Shown here: positions 4,813 through 5,184 of the stretch, in pieces
Layout of the letters: the number at the start of each line of letters is the position of its first letter
Numbering within the stretch: position 1 is the first letter of the stretch
Origin: Ignavibacteria bacterium
GTDB taxonomy: Bacteria; Bacteroidota; Ignavibacteria; Ignavibacteriales; Melioribacteraceae
DNA length: 5,184 nt
NCBI GenBank assembly: GCA_011049495.1
Contig: DSBF01000111.1
Location: 1 to 5,184 of the forward strand
Direction: 5' to 3'
Notes under the pieces: model-generated
The model's input: the letters and a program-made list of their open reading frames with translations, nothing else
What the model was told of the DNA's origin: nothing
Databases searched by the model: none
Program-made: the position numbers and the translations under genes

Positions 4813-5184
4813 TTATTTCTTCAAAAAGTAAGAAACGAGATAACCGATTACCGAAATAAAAATTATTGATGCACCCGATGTTAAATTTAAGTAATAAGAG
4901 ATAAATAAACCAAATATTGTAAATAATAATCCAAGTATTACCGAGATCAACATCATCTGCTTCAAACTTTTAGAGTAGTTTATTGCTATCGCAGGCGGTA
5001 TCGAAATCAAAGCTATAACCAAAACAATTCCAACAACTTTTATCAGCATTACGGTTGTTATTGCAATAAGGATTAAAAGCAGAAGATAAATCCTATCAGT
5101 GTTTAGCCCGACACTTTTTGCAAATTCTTCATCAAAAGTGACTGCTTGGAATTTATTGTAGTATATAATTACCGTACCTATTAC
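4813..5184 (-). CDS. Metal ABC transporter permease, ABC-3 (ZnuB/MntB/TroC) family, C-terminal part; 5' end outside window
   Basis: The minus-strand frame is open from the window edge to TAA at 4815-4813 and encodes 123 residues. The ATG at 5049 is internal, because family sequence continues upstream of it. The membrane subunit of ABC-3 importers carries Zn, Mn or Fe across the inner membrane with a periplasmic binding protein and an ATPase. Recognisable parts, numbered from the edge, are YNKFQAVTFDEEFAKSVGL (9-27), the cytoplasmic segment typical just after the central helices; VVGIVLVIALISIPPAIA (50-67), the most conserved helix with its paired prolines; and a final GLFISYYLNLTSGASIIF (92-109). 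Four membrane helices are visible, at about 33-48, 50-68, 77-98 and 103-121. Full-length members have about 270-280 residues, so a little over half is missing. The metal cannot be told from this part. The gene probably belongs to the same operon as lgt. Confidence 0.9.
   Translation of the reverse strand, partial: VIGTVIIYYNKFQAVTFDEEFAKSVGLNTDRIYLLLLILIAITTVMLIKVVGIVLVIALISIPPAIAINYSKSLKQMMLISVILGLLFTIFGLFISYYLNLTSGASIIFISVIGYLVSYFLKK

Noticed and set aside
4813..5049. A complete 78-residue small membrane protein starting at the ATG at 5049
   Set aside because: The same frame continues without a stop to the window edge and encodes the typical FDEEFAKSVGL segment of ABC-3 permeases, so the ATG is internal to a larger gene.

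Overview
The window is AT-rich bacterial DNA. It most likely comes from the Bacteroidota/Chlorobiota/Ignavibacteriota group; my best guess is an Ignavibacteria-like organism. Three things support this. The tail of the protein at the left edge looks like a type IX secretion (Por) C-terminal sorting domain. The promoter upstream of mazE matches the Bacteroidota-type TAnnTTTG plus TTG pattern. The Lgt has the ENQ...LNMGQLLSIP ending I associate with this group. Clear Shine-Dalgarno sites (AGGAG, GGAG, GAGG) precede several genes. That fits Ignavibacteria or Chlorobi better than Flavobacteria-like lineages that mostly lack them. The phylum assignment is an inference.

Layout: positions 1-135 carry the 3' end of a plus-strand gene. 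Everything else is coded on the minus strand and converges on it. In transcription order, from the right edge leftwards, the minus-strand genes are: the C-terminal half of a metal ABC transporter permease (ABC-3/ZnuB-MntB type), lgt, a PD40/TolB-like beta-propeller lipoprotein, mazE, mazF, an unrecognised 141-residue protein, and an RsmF-like rRNA m5C methyltransferase. Two transcription units are likely. The first is permease-lgt-propeller, with gaps of 10 and 30 bases. The second is mazE-mazF-hypothetical-rsmF, which has its own promoter in the 95-base gap at 2740-2834 and internal spacings of a 7-base overlap, 21 bases and 1 base. A strong hairpin at 136-163 lies between the converging genes.

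Functional links: Lgt adds the diacylglyceryl group to lipobox cysteines, and the next gene encodes a probable lipoprotein, so enzyme and substrate are adjacent. MazEF is a type II toxin-antitoxin pair that resembles the E. coli pair across its whole length. It carries palindromes within its promoter, and its toxin starts at TTG overlapping the antitoxin stop. The two genes after mazF have no visible promoter of their own and may be read from the toxin-antitoxin promoter. I see no insertion sequence, CRISPR array, tRNA or rRNA, and no stretch over 300 bases without a gene. I find no convincing undescribed system. The points most worth a second look are the mazEF control region, the uncharacterised gene between mazF and rsmF, and the coupling of a toxin-antitoxin pair to an rRNA methyltransferase.
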